DNA of 64,000 nt from positions 310,001 through 374,000 of the forward strand of contig JAQJZZ010000013.1 in the NCBI GenBank assembly GCA_030077755.1, read 5' to 3'. Under the pieces are notes generated by a model. The model made no database searches and was not told the origin of the DNA. It was given only the letters and a program-made list of their open reading frames with translations. This document shows, piece by piece, positions 21,690 to 35,100 of this stretch. The translations under genes and the position numbers were made by a program. The DNA is from Filosporella fistucella. Lineage: Eukaryota; Ascomycota; Leotiomycetes; Helotiales. Position 1 is the first letter of the stretch. Each line of letters begins with the position of its first letter.

Positions 21690-24600
21690 ATGTCAGACTA
21701 CCCGCCTACACCGTCCTACGGTGCGAGTTATGGCGCTCAAGACCAGACAAACCCTCCCTATGTTCCTCCTACATTTCCAAATCAATACGTACAGCCTGAT
21801 GTTGGGCACGCACTTCAAGGGAATATGGCGTCGAATTATGATGCATTTGGTTATAATAGGGCTATACCACCTTTCAGTGCTACAGCTGTCGCATCTGGAG
21901 TGCCACCTCTGCCAATATATCAAGGTTGGAACCAGAGCTCTGTGCCATTGCCCCCATACGCACCGCATCAAGCCAGCGTCCAATATTCCAGCTATTCTGG
22001 TACCAACCAGCATAATGCGCAATACTACCCTCCAGTTAATCAACAAAACTACCACCAAAATTCTCATGTAACCAAAGGTTTTGAACAAAATGACTTGAGT
22101 GAAGGAGAGTTCGAGGATGGAGTGGCCGCTACCAACACACCTCCGGTAGGCTATGGTAATTCCTACAATGGCAATGATGGCACAGGCTATGTTGATACCG
22201 CACAACGAGCTGTTTTCAATGGAAGCCAAAATTATAGCCCACAGCAGTCGTCTTATCCCGGTTTGTCGTCCCAAATCCACTCTGGCTATATTCGCTGATC
22301 CTTTATAGTAAACTCTTATAACTACCCCACTCGAGACTCATCTCAAAATCGACGTCAGGCATCAGCTTCATATTCGCCTTATGTATCGCCTTCAGGTGGC
22401 GACCCAGAGGAGCAATCAAATACAGCGCGGAGTTACAATGCCTATACTTCAATGAGCAGCCAGCCTACCAATGGCGCACCCCCAAAATCGTATAATTGGG
22501 CAAAGGCCAACAACATACCTAGCACCACACAACCACAATACCATGCAAACAAATCACAAACTGAAAATGCTGCGCCAAAGGCTGTCTCTTCTGTTCCTGC
22601 TTCTGCTTCTGTGCCAACGCCTGGGACAAGTATTGTAGAGGCTTCCCGCAAAAAGGCCGAAGGTGCAGTACTAAGTCTATGGCCACATAACGTTCGGTAT
22701 GATGAGTATATTGAGCAAGGAATCGAGTCTGATATTGTTGGGCGGATCTTTGATGATCTGAAAATAAGCAAAGGCCCATCGAAATCTGTCAATAGCACTT
22801 CAAAGACTTCTGAGTTGGCAGCACAGACTTTTGCAGTTACTGCTACTGCCAAAGACTCTGGAACTTCAGGTTCTAAGGTGGGAGGGCTGTTGCCTTTGGC
22901 AACAAATTTGCCGCAGCCCATCGTGAGCAATGGCCTCAATTCACAAACTTCAACATCTCCTTCGACCAGCTTAGCTGTCCAACCTCCCGCAAAATCAGCT
23001 GAGATGACAGAAAAGCAGCGTACTTTACAATCAAAGATGGATGCGCTCAGAAAATCACGAGAGGAGAGAGCTCAAAAAGCTGCAGCTAAAATTACTCCTA
23101 AAAGTGAAAAAGTACAAGAGCCTGTCCAAGAACCGCAAGGGGCGCCAAAGAGTAACTTGACAGAACGCGTTGATACGATGGCCTTGGCAGCAGAGGTATC
23201 AAGCTCCAAAAGTTCGACCCAAAGCTTGAACTCCTTATCCAAATCACCATCGATTCCGAAAAGTCAACTTCCAATCTCAAACGCTTCAACATCATCGTAC
23301 TCACCATTACAATCAATTCCTCTACAACCTCCACCTGCAATACCAGGATTATTTCTCGCCGGTGCCGGCAGTCCTGCTCCGATTGCGAGCTCTCCAAGTA
23401 TGGTACGAACCACAGAGCAACCTCCTCAACATCGCAAGCGACCGGTTGCAGCAGACTTTGATGACCCCGTACCTGTTCGGCCTCCCTTCAAGCGACCATT
23501 TGGTCACAGCCGAAACGATACACCTTTGGTCATCGATGTTAGCGAGGATGAAGAGGAATCAGAGGACGAAGACGTAGCCATGGAGATTGAGTCTCAGACT
23601 GAAGACTCCCCACGACAACCTTCGAAGAACGTGTTTGAACAAAAATCTGCCGCACCACCACCTCAATCATTCTTGCCTTCACGCAAACCATTCACTCCTC
23701 CTCCGGTTTCTTCCGCAACTAATACTCCGCCTTTGTCTCAGTCAGCAAGTAAATCCTCGCTCGGTCGGCCTGCAGCCTTGCAGTCCGAGATTGAAGAATT
23801 GAAAAGAAAAATTGCAGAAGCAGAGGCTCGGAAGAAGGCAAAGGCGCGGCAAACTCCTAGCGGAACGCGCACGCCTCGAGCTTCAGACTCTAACGGCAGC
23901 GAAGCTAAAGAATCCGCACACTTGAACGTGGCGCCTGCCAATAGTGTCGGATCTTCTGCTCAAATGCAACAATTGGCCGAGCTAGCAGAAAAGAAAGCAT
24001 CTCTCGACCAGCATCAAGCTGTGGAGGACGAGAAAGCTGCTGAAGCTGAGAAAGTTGCTGAAACAAGAAAGCGAGATGCTAAGCAAAGCAAATTACTCCG
24101 AGAACAGATACTTTCGGAAAAGGCAGCTATTGAACAAAAAGAGAAGCAAATGCAGGCAGAGCGCGAACAGCTGCGAGCCAGAATGGCTGAGCTTGATGTT
24201 GCTTCGGCGAATACATTGGTGGAGAAGCAACGACTAGAAGAACAGGAGCGGCAGTTAAGAGAAGAGATAGAGGCACAGGCCCAGGCTGAAAAGGCCAAAG
24301 GAGATGCTGCAGCAAAAGAGGATACCGCGATGTCGAACGGCGTGGAGGATACTTCCAATATGGATGGTGTGTAATTCTTCTTTCCTTTGCTGCTGTAACG
24401 GATCCTGTCCTTAAGATTGTAAACTTACTATATAGTCACCCACGCAAAGTCGCCGCTTGTTGAGACTCAACAACCATCACCCTCCCCGGCTCAGCAGCAA
24501 CAAATGCTCCCTCTCGAGCCTGAGGAACAGGTGACCACACCAAAGGCTACCGATGTGTCAACAGATATTCGTGAAGCTTCCCTACCTAGGGGGCCATCGG

Positions 24601-25679
24601 ATGGCGGCAGCCTTAACAGCTCTCAAGAGCCAGGTGAGGTGTCTGAGGAAGCTCATTCCAATGGCATTGTCTCGGCTGATCATGCACTGGAGGCAGCTTT
24701 ACAGGAGGCAGTACGAGCTGAGGCAGATTTGCATGCACGAGAATCAGAGGACATAGAAATGTCATACGCACCAGACCCAAATCAATTGGCTCCTGATTCG
24801 ACATCCATCCCTATCCAGGAATCTCGCCTCAGTCCCGAGTATTCCCCCAACCTACACCGCGATGAGCCTCCAGTTGTCGATCGTGAGTCCGACGACTACG
24901 AGCCACCTGAAGCCACTCCACCTAGCGATGAACAGCCCATTATCGAGTCACCACCATTTAGCCCAGCCCCACCAGAGCATTTGTCCGAGCAAACTGAGGA
25001 CGAGGCCTCAGATATTAATGAGATGCAGGGAATCAGTAAGAACACTGAACTTGGCGTTGAAGAAATACTGCCTACCTCAAATGGTAGTGCCCCGGTTGAA
25101 GTAACAAAAAATCATTACAAATTCCACGTCCAGGAACATGCTGACCTTGGCACAGCCCGCCGAACAAACTGATCAGACCCAAAGATTCACTCCTTACGAA
25201 AGTCCCTTGAAGCAGTTCCGCAATTATCGTTTTCATCCCGAGTTCAGCAACACCATCAATGGTGGCTTAAGATCAAATACTTACAGTCATAAGATCAATC
25301 CAGGTATCGAGTTCTGCCGGTACGAATTAGCTGGTGGCATTTGCAACGATGCTACCTGCGAGTTCCAACATTTCAGAGACATCGGACTCCCTGGTGCGTG
25401 GGTCTGAAGCTTATATTGGCTTTATTTCAAGTATCCCTTCTTGTCCCCCGTGCTGACTTTTCCACAGATGATGCTGTTCTTACAGCTCTTGGTTCTCCAG
25501 ATGAGTTCACAGGTGAACAGCGTGACAGATTTTGTGCGGGATTGAAGGAGGTTCTTTTGGACCTGCGAGTGCGGAAGATCCGAGACTTCAACATCATTGC
25601 TTCTGAAATCGTTGCTCATCGCGCCAAATTCCTGGGCGACAAGTCAAAAGTATTGGCGCTCGAAGGAGTTTCCATCTAG
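21690..25679 (+). CDS. Red1/ZFC3H1-like zinc-finger protein, five exons
   Basis: ATG at 21690 (MSDYPPTPSY). Exons 21690-22260, 22309-24366, 24436-25100, 25156-25393 and 25468-25679, with introns of 48, 69, 55 and 74 bp, all GT-AG and frame-keeping, give 1247 residues. The N-terminal third is Tyr/Gln/Pro-rich and disordered. A conserved-looking LWPHNVRYDEY block follows near 260, then Ser/Pro-rich low complexity, a Glu/Lys/Ala coiled coil (~670-860), and near 1150-1171 a zinc-binding motif C-x8-C-x4-C-x3-H (FCRYELAGGICNDATCEFQH). This matches the zf-C3H1 domain found in fission yeast Red1 and human ZFC3H1, scaffolds linking the nuclear exosome helicase Mtr4 to RNA for decay. A short helical tail follows. 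The role in nuclear RNA elimination is inferred from that domain and architecture. Confidence 0.75.
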
Positions 25680-26784
25680 ATCGACTTACCACAGCCTTTG
25701 TCTGCGTACACATCGACTTGTAAAACCACCATACGTATTTTGTCGGACTACATATTTCTGGACCCATCTTAATTCTGCCACATTTTTTCTCTTTTGTTGA
25801 TCGAAGCCAGTATATGGCACTCGTTTCGACATTCGAAGTCCTCTTTTCTTCTTTTTGTTTACCAGCATTCAAGGCGAAATCTTGCATGGGCGGTGTTGCA
25901 TGGGATTATGGTGTTTTGTGGCTTTGCTACGATACCCCGAGGACCAGCCAACTTGAGATGGAGAAAAATGAGCGTTGAAATCTCCGGGAATGGTACCCAG
26001 GAGATAGTTAGTGAAGATAGATTTAATGAATCAATTCTTTCTATTTGGAGACGTGTCAATGTGATACTCATGCTTCCGTTGAAATTCATGGGACACTTGA
26101 TAGTTCACGCAAGTGAGGAGCCGCTATATCCCCTAACCTCCCATCACGCTTGCCCGAACTCATATACCTAACTTTCCTGAAATGTCCTTCTCCAGGTCCT
26201 CCTCCGTTCTCCTGAAATCCACGATTCCTCAGCTTAATATTGCCACCTCTAGTCTTTTACACCGTCAATAATCACATGACTGCCCGGTACTTTTGCCCAT
26301 GTTGTCCAAAGATCGTCCTGCCACCTACCTAATTCATCACTCTCAAAATCACGACATCGCCGCCCAAAGTCTCACCATCCGCTACGTTTCTGCACCGTCT
26401 ATCTCCTTCCCTTTTGTACCCAGCTCCCGCTGCTATGTTCTTCTAACAGGGAACGCGTAGTTAAAATCCTCTTAGTTTGTGGGATGAGGCGTAAATCGGG
26501 GGTGCGAAATTGGTGGGGGAAGGGGAGGTATGGCCATTCGTCATTTGGGATGGGTTGTGCGAGATTGGGGGAGCGCTTAATTTGACGTCGTGAGGGTTTG
26601 CGATACAGGTTTTCCTTTTGGTATTTGATAAGAGGAGGGTTTGATATATTTTCCTCTGATCCCCTCTAATTCTATCGATTCATGGTCTTTCGCCTCCTGG
26701 TTTTACAGCTTCCTCTTGGTTCTTTCTCTTTTTCTGAGGACCCATCTTGAAGAGCAAGACCTCAATATCTACCTCGAGGACAAA
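25680..26784. other. Intergenic region upstream of the MFS gene
   Basis: About 1.1 kb. The frame at 25794-26171 overlaps counter-strand frames and has no family features. The right part is the transporter promoter. Confidence 0.4.
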
Positions 26785-28657
26785 ATGTCTACCGCTTTCC
26801 CACAAGGAGAGAAAGTAGCTCTCGAAAGCTCAGGGCATGCAGGAGTCCGAAGTGAAAGCGAGAGAGAGAAAGGCTCACCGGGTCGAGAAAATGGAAGTAC
26901 TGCTCCTTCGCTCGATTCAGAGGAAGCATATACAAATCCCACTGGTATCGATGAGAAAGCTTTGGTCAGTAAATTAGATTGGAAGCTACTGCCGCCGTTG
27001 ACGCTGCTTTATCTTTTGTCGTTTCTGGACAGGAGTAATAGTAAGTTTCCAATTTTCGTTCTCGGACTCTTGCTTGAGGTGTGGGATTGAGGTGGGTAAG
27101 AAAGGAGAGGAATAACTGCCAATTGATGAAGTTATGATTAAAGGATGAATGAGTGAGAAGAGAAGCTCACATCTCATAGTTGGCAATGCGCGACTAGATG
27201 GACTTGCCGATGATTTACACATCACTGGGAATCAATATCTGTTCACATTGACGATCTATTTCATCGGCTACGTAAGTTTTGTCCCTCCTCCTCCTCCTCC
27301 CACCAACCTAACAATCCCACGAGGTTCTCTTCGAAATTCCCTGCAACGTAATCCTCAAACGTACTACTCCCAAAATCTGGCTTCCAACTTTGATGTTGTC
27401 ATGGGGAATTGTCGCGACTCTGCTCGGCGTATGTTCTAATCTCGCCGGCTTCATTGTAGCTCGTTTCTTCTTAGGTGTCACAGAAAGCGGATTGTTTCCA
27501 GGCGTGGTATTCTACTTATCTATGTGGTATAAACGCACAGAGACACACTACCGAGTTGCGCTTTTCTTCTCTGCTGCTTCTCTTGCGGGTGCTTTTGGTG
27601 GTATTTTGGCATATGGAATTGGGTTTATGAGAGGTGTGGGTGGATTGAATGGGTGGCAGTGGATTTTTATTATTGTGCGTGCCCTGAGAAACGACGCAAT
27701 GGCGGCTACTAATCAGACAACAGGAGGGACTACTCACTGTTGTCATTGCTTTGGCTTCCTACTTTTTCATTCATAATTACCCCGCAACAGCACCGTTTCT
27801 CAATCCTGCTGAGAGAGATTTCATCCAGTACGTTCAACAATTTTTTCCAAAGTCGTCCCATACACTCTACCAGAACTTTTTCACCTTCAACCTACTATCA
27901 ACATGTAGCTTTCAGCTAACAAACCTTCAGAGCCCGCCTAAAATACTCCTCTGACGCCACCAACCTCGAAACTTTCACCTGGGCCAACGTGAACGCCGCC
28001 ATGAAAGACTACAAATGCTGGCTCTACGGACTGGGTTTCCACACCATGTCCCTTCCCCTCTACACACTCTCCCTCTTCCTCCCCACAATCATAAAGCAGC
28101 TCGGCTACACGGCCGCTCAAGCTCAACTCTTGACTGTCCCTCCTTACGCCGTAGCCACGATCCTCACAGTCGTCGTGGCTATCCTAGCTGAGAAAACACA
28201 TATGAGAGCTCCTTTCATATTCGGTTCTACTACTCTGGCCATAATTGGATATATCATCCTCCTCACAGCACCTACCAACAAACCGGGTGTATCGTATACC
28301 GGAACCATTTTCGCGGCAGCTGGTATCTATCCCTCGACCGCTATTGTGCTCTCATGGGCTGCAGCCAATGTATCTGGACAAACGAAGAGAGCGACTGCTA
28401 CAGCTATGACGATCACGATTGGAAATCTGGGTGCCGTACTAGGCACCCAATTATATAGACCAAAGACTAGCCCAAGATGGTATTTAGGACATGGTTTTGC
28501 GTTGGGGTATCTAATTTGTAATTTGTTCGTCACGGGGACGCTTTGGGTATGTCTCGGGAGGGAGAATAGAATTAAGAAGCAGAGAGAGGAGGCTGGGGAG
28601 AGAGGAGATGGACCGGTGGTTAGTGACGAGGATTTCAGGTGGTTTTTCCAGAGATAG
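26785..28657 (+). CDS. MFS transporter, Dal5/anion:cation symporter type
   Basis: ATG at 26785 (MSTAFPQGEK). Exons 26785-27040, 27180-27271, 27324-27674, 27724-27827 and 27931-28657, with introns of 139, 52, 49 and 103 bp, give 509 residues. The family signature LDRSNIGNARLDGL is created by the first splice. The next splice joins the first helices (FIGY|VLFEIPCN), and the fourth gives the loop RDFIQARLKYSSDA. Twelve membrane helices are predicted in two blocks of six around that loop. This subfamily (allantoate permease Dal5, nicotinate, pantothenate and biotin permeases) takes up small carboxylates at the plasma membrane with protons. The substrate cannot be read from the sequence. The tail is short and charged. 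Confidence 0.9.
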
Positions 28658-29865
28658 ATTTTCTGATCGCGAAGTGTTGAGGTTGAGGTTGGTATAGAGA
28701 GGAGACGCAAGGAGGAGTAGGTAGAGAGTTGGATCTGACTTAATTTGATACCAAACTTTATAAGAACATTAAAAGATATAATATATTACTCATAACTATC
28801 ACGAAAAATCCGCGTTTGTTAATGCCCCCGCTTCCAGACTTGCTCCTAGCCCCTTCAGCAAACACGTTTAGATATCTCTCGCTACGATTGCTTTCAAAGC
28901 AGTCAAGCTCTTGCAATGGTCACGCACCTTACCACTGTGAGCTTTTCCAATATTTAATAGCAGAGATACACACCCCCTCAAGGTATTCTCTCGGTCCGCA
29001 AATCATAGACGTGAAAACTGCAACACTCAATACCAGATACCTAGTTGATTTCACTCTAATCCCACTTCTTCTCCGAGCTTCCGTCAACGCACCTTTCACA
29101 ACCAAACACAATCAATTTTCCTCGCTCTTAAAGACGCCAACCTTCTCATTCTCACAACCGAAAACAAATAGGTCATAATTTGATGCATGATATCACAATC
29201 AAGCTCTGGAACTTCACATCCACCATCTGATCTGCGTTGTTATCTACCCTATCATCATAAAAATTTCTACCCATAACCTCCTTACTCACAATAAAGCAAA
29301 TATTAGGCCCTACCACCCATAATGAAGACATCCGTGTATGAACGATGACCAGCTAAGAGCAAATGAGAAGTTTGCAAGATACCAACGGCCTAATCAAGAG
29401 CATGGACGTTTTGAATTATCACTCTTGATGGATATGGTGAGTTGGCTATTGCGTGGTAGGGACATTTAGATGGTGGATATGTATATAAATGGTCATTATC
29501 GTGCTGAATTTTCGACGGAAAGTGGATAGGAGTTACTGAAAGGGCAATCTTCCGGAGACAAAGAGTTTATGTAGGATTGGTATTGTTGTGAGTTTTGGCA
29601 CTCACGTTGGCCCAGAATATTGCAAGAGTGAAATATATAGCTAAATGTAGTGCAATTAACAGCAAGTGATATTGACGTATGAGCTATAACACTTTGTTAT
29701 GGTCCTATGAGGAGAGAGAAACCTGATTTTTCATCTCCAATACAAGTTGTGCAATGCATCCTCCTATTTTCACAGTAGCACAGCTCAATTGAATTCTCCA
29801 CCTCTTTTGGTTGGACATATACCTCTGACGAAGATAACAGACCCCATAGAATTTACGAGTGATCA
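28658..29865. other. Intergenic, convergent 3' flanks
   Basis: About 1.2 kb between the transporter stop and the stop of the minus-strand 2EXR gene. AT-leaning sequence with a weak frame at 28816-29178. Nothing supported. Confidence 0.4.
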
Positions 29866-31213
29866 TCAATCGCTCCAATATTCATACTCAAAAGAGTCCT
29901 GTAGATCCATGAAACACTTCTCAGCAGCCTTGTACTCATCATACTTATCTCTAGTAACCACTGTTTCATATGAGAAAGACGGTATGTCATAACTTGGAGG
30001 TACACCATCCTCTTCTTCATCTATTTGTTGGAAATATTGGAGAGTATCTTCGTTAAAAGGACAGTCTTCCATGAGCATTCTAAATCTGGCTGCGTGATGA
30101 TTGATAAGCTCCTTTGGTTGGTCACAATAGCGGCAACACCACATTGATTTGGGGGGTTTCGTTCTGAAATAGACTACAGCTTTGTCAACTGCCCTTATGC
30201 AACCACAAGAAACTAAATCCGTGTCAGTTGTGTGGTGTTGTTGGTCGACAATAGTCAAATTTTGGACGTTCTTGAAAGTGTCCAAAAAATCATGCAACAC
30301 GAATCCGATGTCCGAAGGATGGCCAGCAAATCCAGGAAAGACCGCAAGTCTGTGAACTCGCTCTACATCGTCACTCAGATGGAGGGGATACCACACCTCA
30401 TCCGCAAGTACAGGTTCCCGATCGAGATACAACGTATCTAAGTTGAAATCAAAGTACACTTGATGAGGCATATATGGGCTTCCAAATGCTTTCTGATATC
30501 GTTTCCTGACCACAGCCCGTGATTCAGTGGAGACTGAAAGAAGCTGGAGTTTCTGTAGAGAGTAAAATCCGAAGTGCTTAGGGGTGCGGTTGCGAGCAGC
30601 GGCTTTGACTTGTTCATCGTAGCGCATTCCTTTTCGGAGATTGTAACGACTTGCCACATCATTTCTGAAAAACCGATGATTTTCATCTGTGGTATCGACA
30701 GAAACATCAGACCACTAAGAAAATCGAGATAATTAGCTACTGAAACACAAAATAATGATTGTAAATCAGTGCAATGATTATGCAAAGCGGTTAACACAAT
30801 CCTTGAGCAATATTCAGTGATGAGGCCGGTGCTAACGAAAGCAAGCACACTCTCAACGCGCAGCTCGAGATATAGCGATCTAAATCACTTACAACGCGAT
30901 AGCAAGTCCACGTTTGCAGCATTTTCTTTCTGATCGTGACCAATCTCGGACCAGGGAGAGCAGCTTCCCAGACCATGTCTCGAATCTCAGGGGGTAGTCT
31001 CCCGAGCCTCGGAAAAGACGGCTCCTCCTTCTCAACGCCAATCACCTTCTCATCCATTGTAGCAGTATCTTCATTCAATTTTGTTGCCATTCCGACCTCT
31101 CTCTCGTCAGCAACCTGAATGTCTCCCTCGGGAGCATTTCCACTCTCAACAAAAGCTGATGTCAGACTGGAAGCACCCGATGAGATGAGGTTGGTCAATG
31201 CAGTGAAAGACAT
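29866..31213 (-). CDS. 2EXR domain protein, 389 aa
   Basis: ATG at 31213 (MSFTALTNL). Exon 1 is 31213-30893, the intron 30892-30715 (178 bp, GTAAGT, CTAAT branch, TTAG), exon 2 is 30714-29866. The 2EXR fold is recognisable: FPRLGRLPPEIRDMVWEAALP near residues 68-88, then LLSVSTESRAVVRKRYQ and YFDFNLDTLYLD after the splice. An acidic Ser-rich N-terminus precedes it. The later part contains two CxxC-like pairs (SCGC, CCRYC) and an acidic C-terminus. 2EXR proteins are abundant in Pezizomycotina and their function is unknown. A second one lies at 59.5 kb. Confidence 0.85.
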
Positions 31214-32187
31214 GGCAGGCGAGTCCGCGGGCGACAATGGTAGAGCTGATTAACTCTATGTAGAGATGTTAGCTGCGTTTCTAAGAAGACCAATAGGAGC
31301 ACACATGCAGCAATACTGTTTTTCACACTCAGAATGCCCGGAAAGCGACGCGTCCAAGTGGCAACCGTTGCAGCTTCGCAGACGCACCTCAGAGCAGGAT
31401 TCGGCTTTTTGGAAGAGACCCAAAGATGCGATTATTTCGTAGACCGAAACAATGACTATGCGTATTCAACGCTTTGGTTCCTCAAACAGAACTCTCGATG
31501 TCGAGACACTGCCCTGGAGTCGAGATGATAATATCGAGAGAGGAGAGAATGACAGCAGGATGAAAGAGAAAGACGAAATTGAATCGGGTGAGAAAGTGTC
31601 GGTTAATGAAGTCGCGTTATGAGAATTTAAGAAGGAACCCACGGCGTGAGGGTTCCTTCCTCTTTCGATGTTTCCGGGAGAGGGGGATGGCAAGCAAGCG
31701 TGACAAACTCGCAATATTCATCGTCTTGCGACATATTGCAGTATGATGGATGATGAGAAGAGTGAGGGAGATAAATTGGGAGAAGAGTAACGTGAAATAT
31801 GAGGACAAAAAGTGAAATTTGGGGAACATTGTCCGTCGGGCTCGTGATTTTGACATCGAGGTTGTGGATGATGCTACTCTGTGCTGATCGACCTCGAGAT
31901 TTTCAATTCAGACGCTAACCGAAGAGGAATGCAACAGAAGAATGAGGATGTCACAAATAGTACATAGAACTTTCATTCCTATATCCTCTTTACTACACTC
32001 AAGCCCCTCGAAGATGTTGCAAATTGAAACATTACATTAGACACTACGCCATACTCCATCTCACCTATCCATCTTACTCTACTGTATACCAAGCTCAGAC
32101 AAACATTTTTGACCAGAGAAGTTGAAGAGCATCCATCCTCTAGGAATTAAAGACTGGGACGGGAACTTCGTTGACAAAAGAAATTGT
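31214..32187. other. Intergenic between two minus-strand genes
   Basis: Nearly 1 kb. Open frames at 31334-31528, 31466-31714 and 31617-31856 overlap on opposite strands and are not gene-like. It contains the 2EXR promoter and the 3' flank of the propeller-MCO gene. Confidence 0.4.
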
Positions 32188-35100
32188 TTATCTTTGCACA
32201 GGGATGTATTGGTTGAGAAGCGCACTGTTGATTGACGTTAGTAAGATGTACAGACTGAAAAATAAAACTATAAGGAAAAGTGGTGAGTGAGAGAAAATGG
32301 AAGTTGACATACCCCCAGTTTTGAAGCGGCGGCTCCTTGTTCTCTCCCGTGAGATCCAAATAATTCTTCTTGTTTCCAGCCGCATTACCCTTCATAGGAA
32401 TACCCCCAGCAGCGCAAACATTCTTGTGACTGGTTGGGATATACAAGTTCTGTTTCTTGAGCTCCTCTGGTGCTTCGATGAAAGTAAGTGTCAAGCCAGC
32501 TTCAACGTGCCATTCATTATGGCAATGGAAGAGCCAGATTCCTGGGTTATCGGCTACGAAACGGACTGTTGTGGCACCATCAGGGTGGACAAGAATAGTG
32601 TCTCGGCGCATGGGAACAGCGTCTGCAGCTGATTTATCGGCGGAATCAGGGAACCACTCTCCGCTTCCGACACGATTTATGACTTGGAAAGCATGTCCGT
32701 GGAGATGGAAGGGATGAGGTTGGGAATCGTGATTGTAGATGTCCAGTTCAATGACGGCTTTGTACGGGAGGACGATGGGTTGAGTATATGTGCCATAAAT
32801 TGTAGGATTGCTGACGAGGTCTGCACCGGCAGCACGGAGGGTGTAGAGAGTTGGGATCTTGAGAGAGTTAGTTTGATCACGGGGCAAGTGGGAAGAGAAA
32901 TATCGACCTTTGGTGCTATATAAGAGATACCACCGAAGAAACCTCTGAATTGACCAGCATTATTGGGACCAAATCCAGCAGAAAGCGAGAGTCTATACAA
33001 AGGTTAGCTTCAATCAAAAGATGTGACATTAATAACTTACGAAAGATCAGCTTGTCCTGCAGCATTCATATACGTAGTAATGCCATCAAGTGGGACCATG
33101 AGAGTATCATCAAACTTTTCTGGTACGAGACCCCATCCATTTGGCTCAAGGGTTGGAGTCACTGGGCGACTGGCAGCTGCATTGTAGACAAGGTATGCAG
33201 TTGTCTGGCATTGGTCAGCATGAGTCAGCTCCAAATATCAGAGGACTTACGAATGAGACGTAGCTTCCATCTTGTGGCATCTTGAAGAAGTCAAACATCA
33301 TGGTGTTCATTTGAGAGACGATACCATAGTTCTTAGACGAATCGGCGTTGGCAGTCACAAGGACCGTATAACGCTGAGCAGTAGAGACGTAAAGCTGTTT
33401 AGTCTCGTATGGAACAGTGTAGACACCATCAACTTCGACAACTGTCATGGTATGATCGTTGAACTGAACCCAGTTGGCAACGAATGCAGCCATGCTGATG
33501 ATGTTGAAGAGGTAAGTCTTACCAGCCTCAACAACAAATTCGGCATTTTGCTTCTCGTTAATGAGAGTGGAGTCAGGAATTGGTTCCGTGCCGCCGAAAT
33601 TGTTGTAGTTATCTGGTGACTGGTATTCATTAACAAGAACTGGAGCTTCTTTGTGGTAATGGTCGCCGATAGTCATCACATATTGTTTGTCGAATGTAAA
33701 AGGAGCCCTGAAATCTTTGATGATTATCGCGCCCCGAAGACCATCTGCAGTGAAGGTTAGCTTAGCAATCTTTCTGAAATCAGTTTACATACCAAGGTAT
33801 TGGCCACCAATGTGTGCATGATACCAGTATGTTCCAGTTTGTGCAAGCTAGATGCAAGAATCAGCCAAGCCTGTTACGTCGCAAAAAGGTTCGAATTGGG
33901 CTGACCTTGAATTGGTATACGAACGATGATCCGGGTGGGATAGGGCATTGAGTGACATGGGCAGGTCCATCTTGACTGTTTGATCCATTCTGATACAGAC
34001 CGTGGAAATGGATAGCAGTGGTCTCATTGACCAAGCTGTTGATCACATTGATCTTGATAGTATCTCCGAGATTGCCAGTTATAGCTGGACATGGCCATTG
34101 TCCATTGATGCCAACCATAGGCCTTGCATATCCATCCGGAGAGGCATTGACCCAGCCGATATTCCAGTTGAGGTTTCGGATTACTGGTTTTGGAATCTTG
34201 ACTGTTGGTGTTGCCGTTGGGGAGGAGACCTTTGTCGATGATATGAGCTTAGATGACGAAGAGACCTTGGTCGTGATTGTCTGCAGTGTTGAGCTGGCTT
34301 TTGAGGAACCGCTGGCTGAAGCTGGCTTGGACGACGAAACAGCCTTCGATGATGAAGCTGCACCTGACGCTGCAGGGCTTGCAGAAGATGAAGAGGGCTT
34401 GAAAAGTGAAGTTGTTGACGAGAGCTGGCTCGATGATGCGCTGGAAATCTTGGACGTCGAGGTAGACTTGACAGAAGATGATGGTGGAGGGGGAGGAGTA
34501 TCGCCAGGAATGCCTCCGATTAGTACAAGACTGTCACCAGTGGTGACGTACACGCGATTGTTACCAAAAGTTGGACGATGGAATTTGGTAAGTCCGCCGC
34601 TGCCAGGAAGCGCGATTGGTGTCAATACACTACTTCCTGGCTCTGGTACCGCACGGTAGGCTGTCAATCCTTTGGTGGTATCGGCGAGCCAGACCTAATC
34701 AGGGCAATCAGCGATTGGACTTCAGCCGGTAATCTTCAGCTCTTTACTTACAATAGCACTTCCAGGTTTACCATTCAGACTAGTAACTGTCGGACTTCCA
34801 TGGCATCCATGAGTTAGAGCTGATTGAGCCTTAAGTTCGAAGTTTGGTTGTCCTTTGCTGTTGAAGACTAATTTATATGCCCCGAGAGCACTGGAGCTAC
34901 TGCAGATACTATCATGGATGTCAGCGTGAGGGTTCTTGCAAGTCGGTGCCGGGCACATACTATATCCATCCACCTTCGCCTGGGTAGCTACCAATTCCAT
35001 TGTAAAATGTCTTTCCGCTGAAGAAGAAAGTTTGAAGGACTTCACTATGTTAGCAACCTACAGAAATCATTACTTCGGAATACATACTTCCATCCGTTCC

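Noticed and set aside
34018..34659. 213-codon plus-strand open frame
   Set aside because: It lies antisense to the Ser/Thr/Lys-rich linker of the propeller-MCO gene. Ser-rich codons keep the opposite strand open; the sense strand has the recognisable domains.
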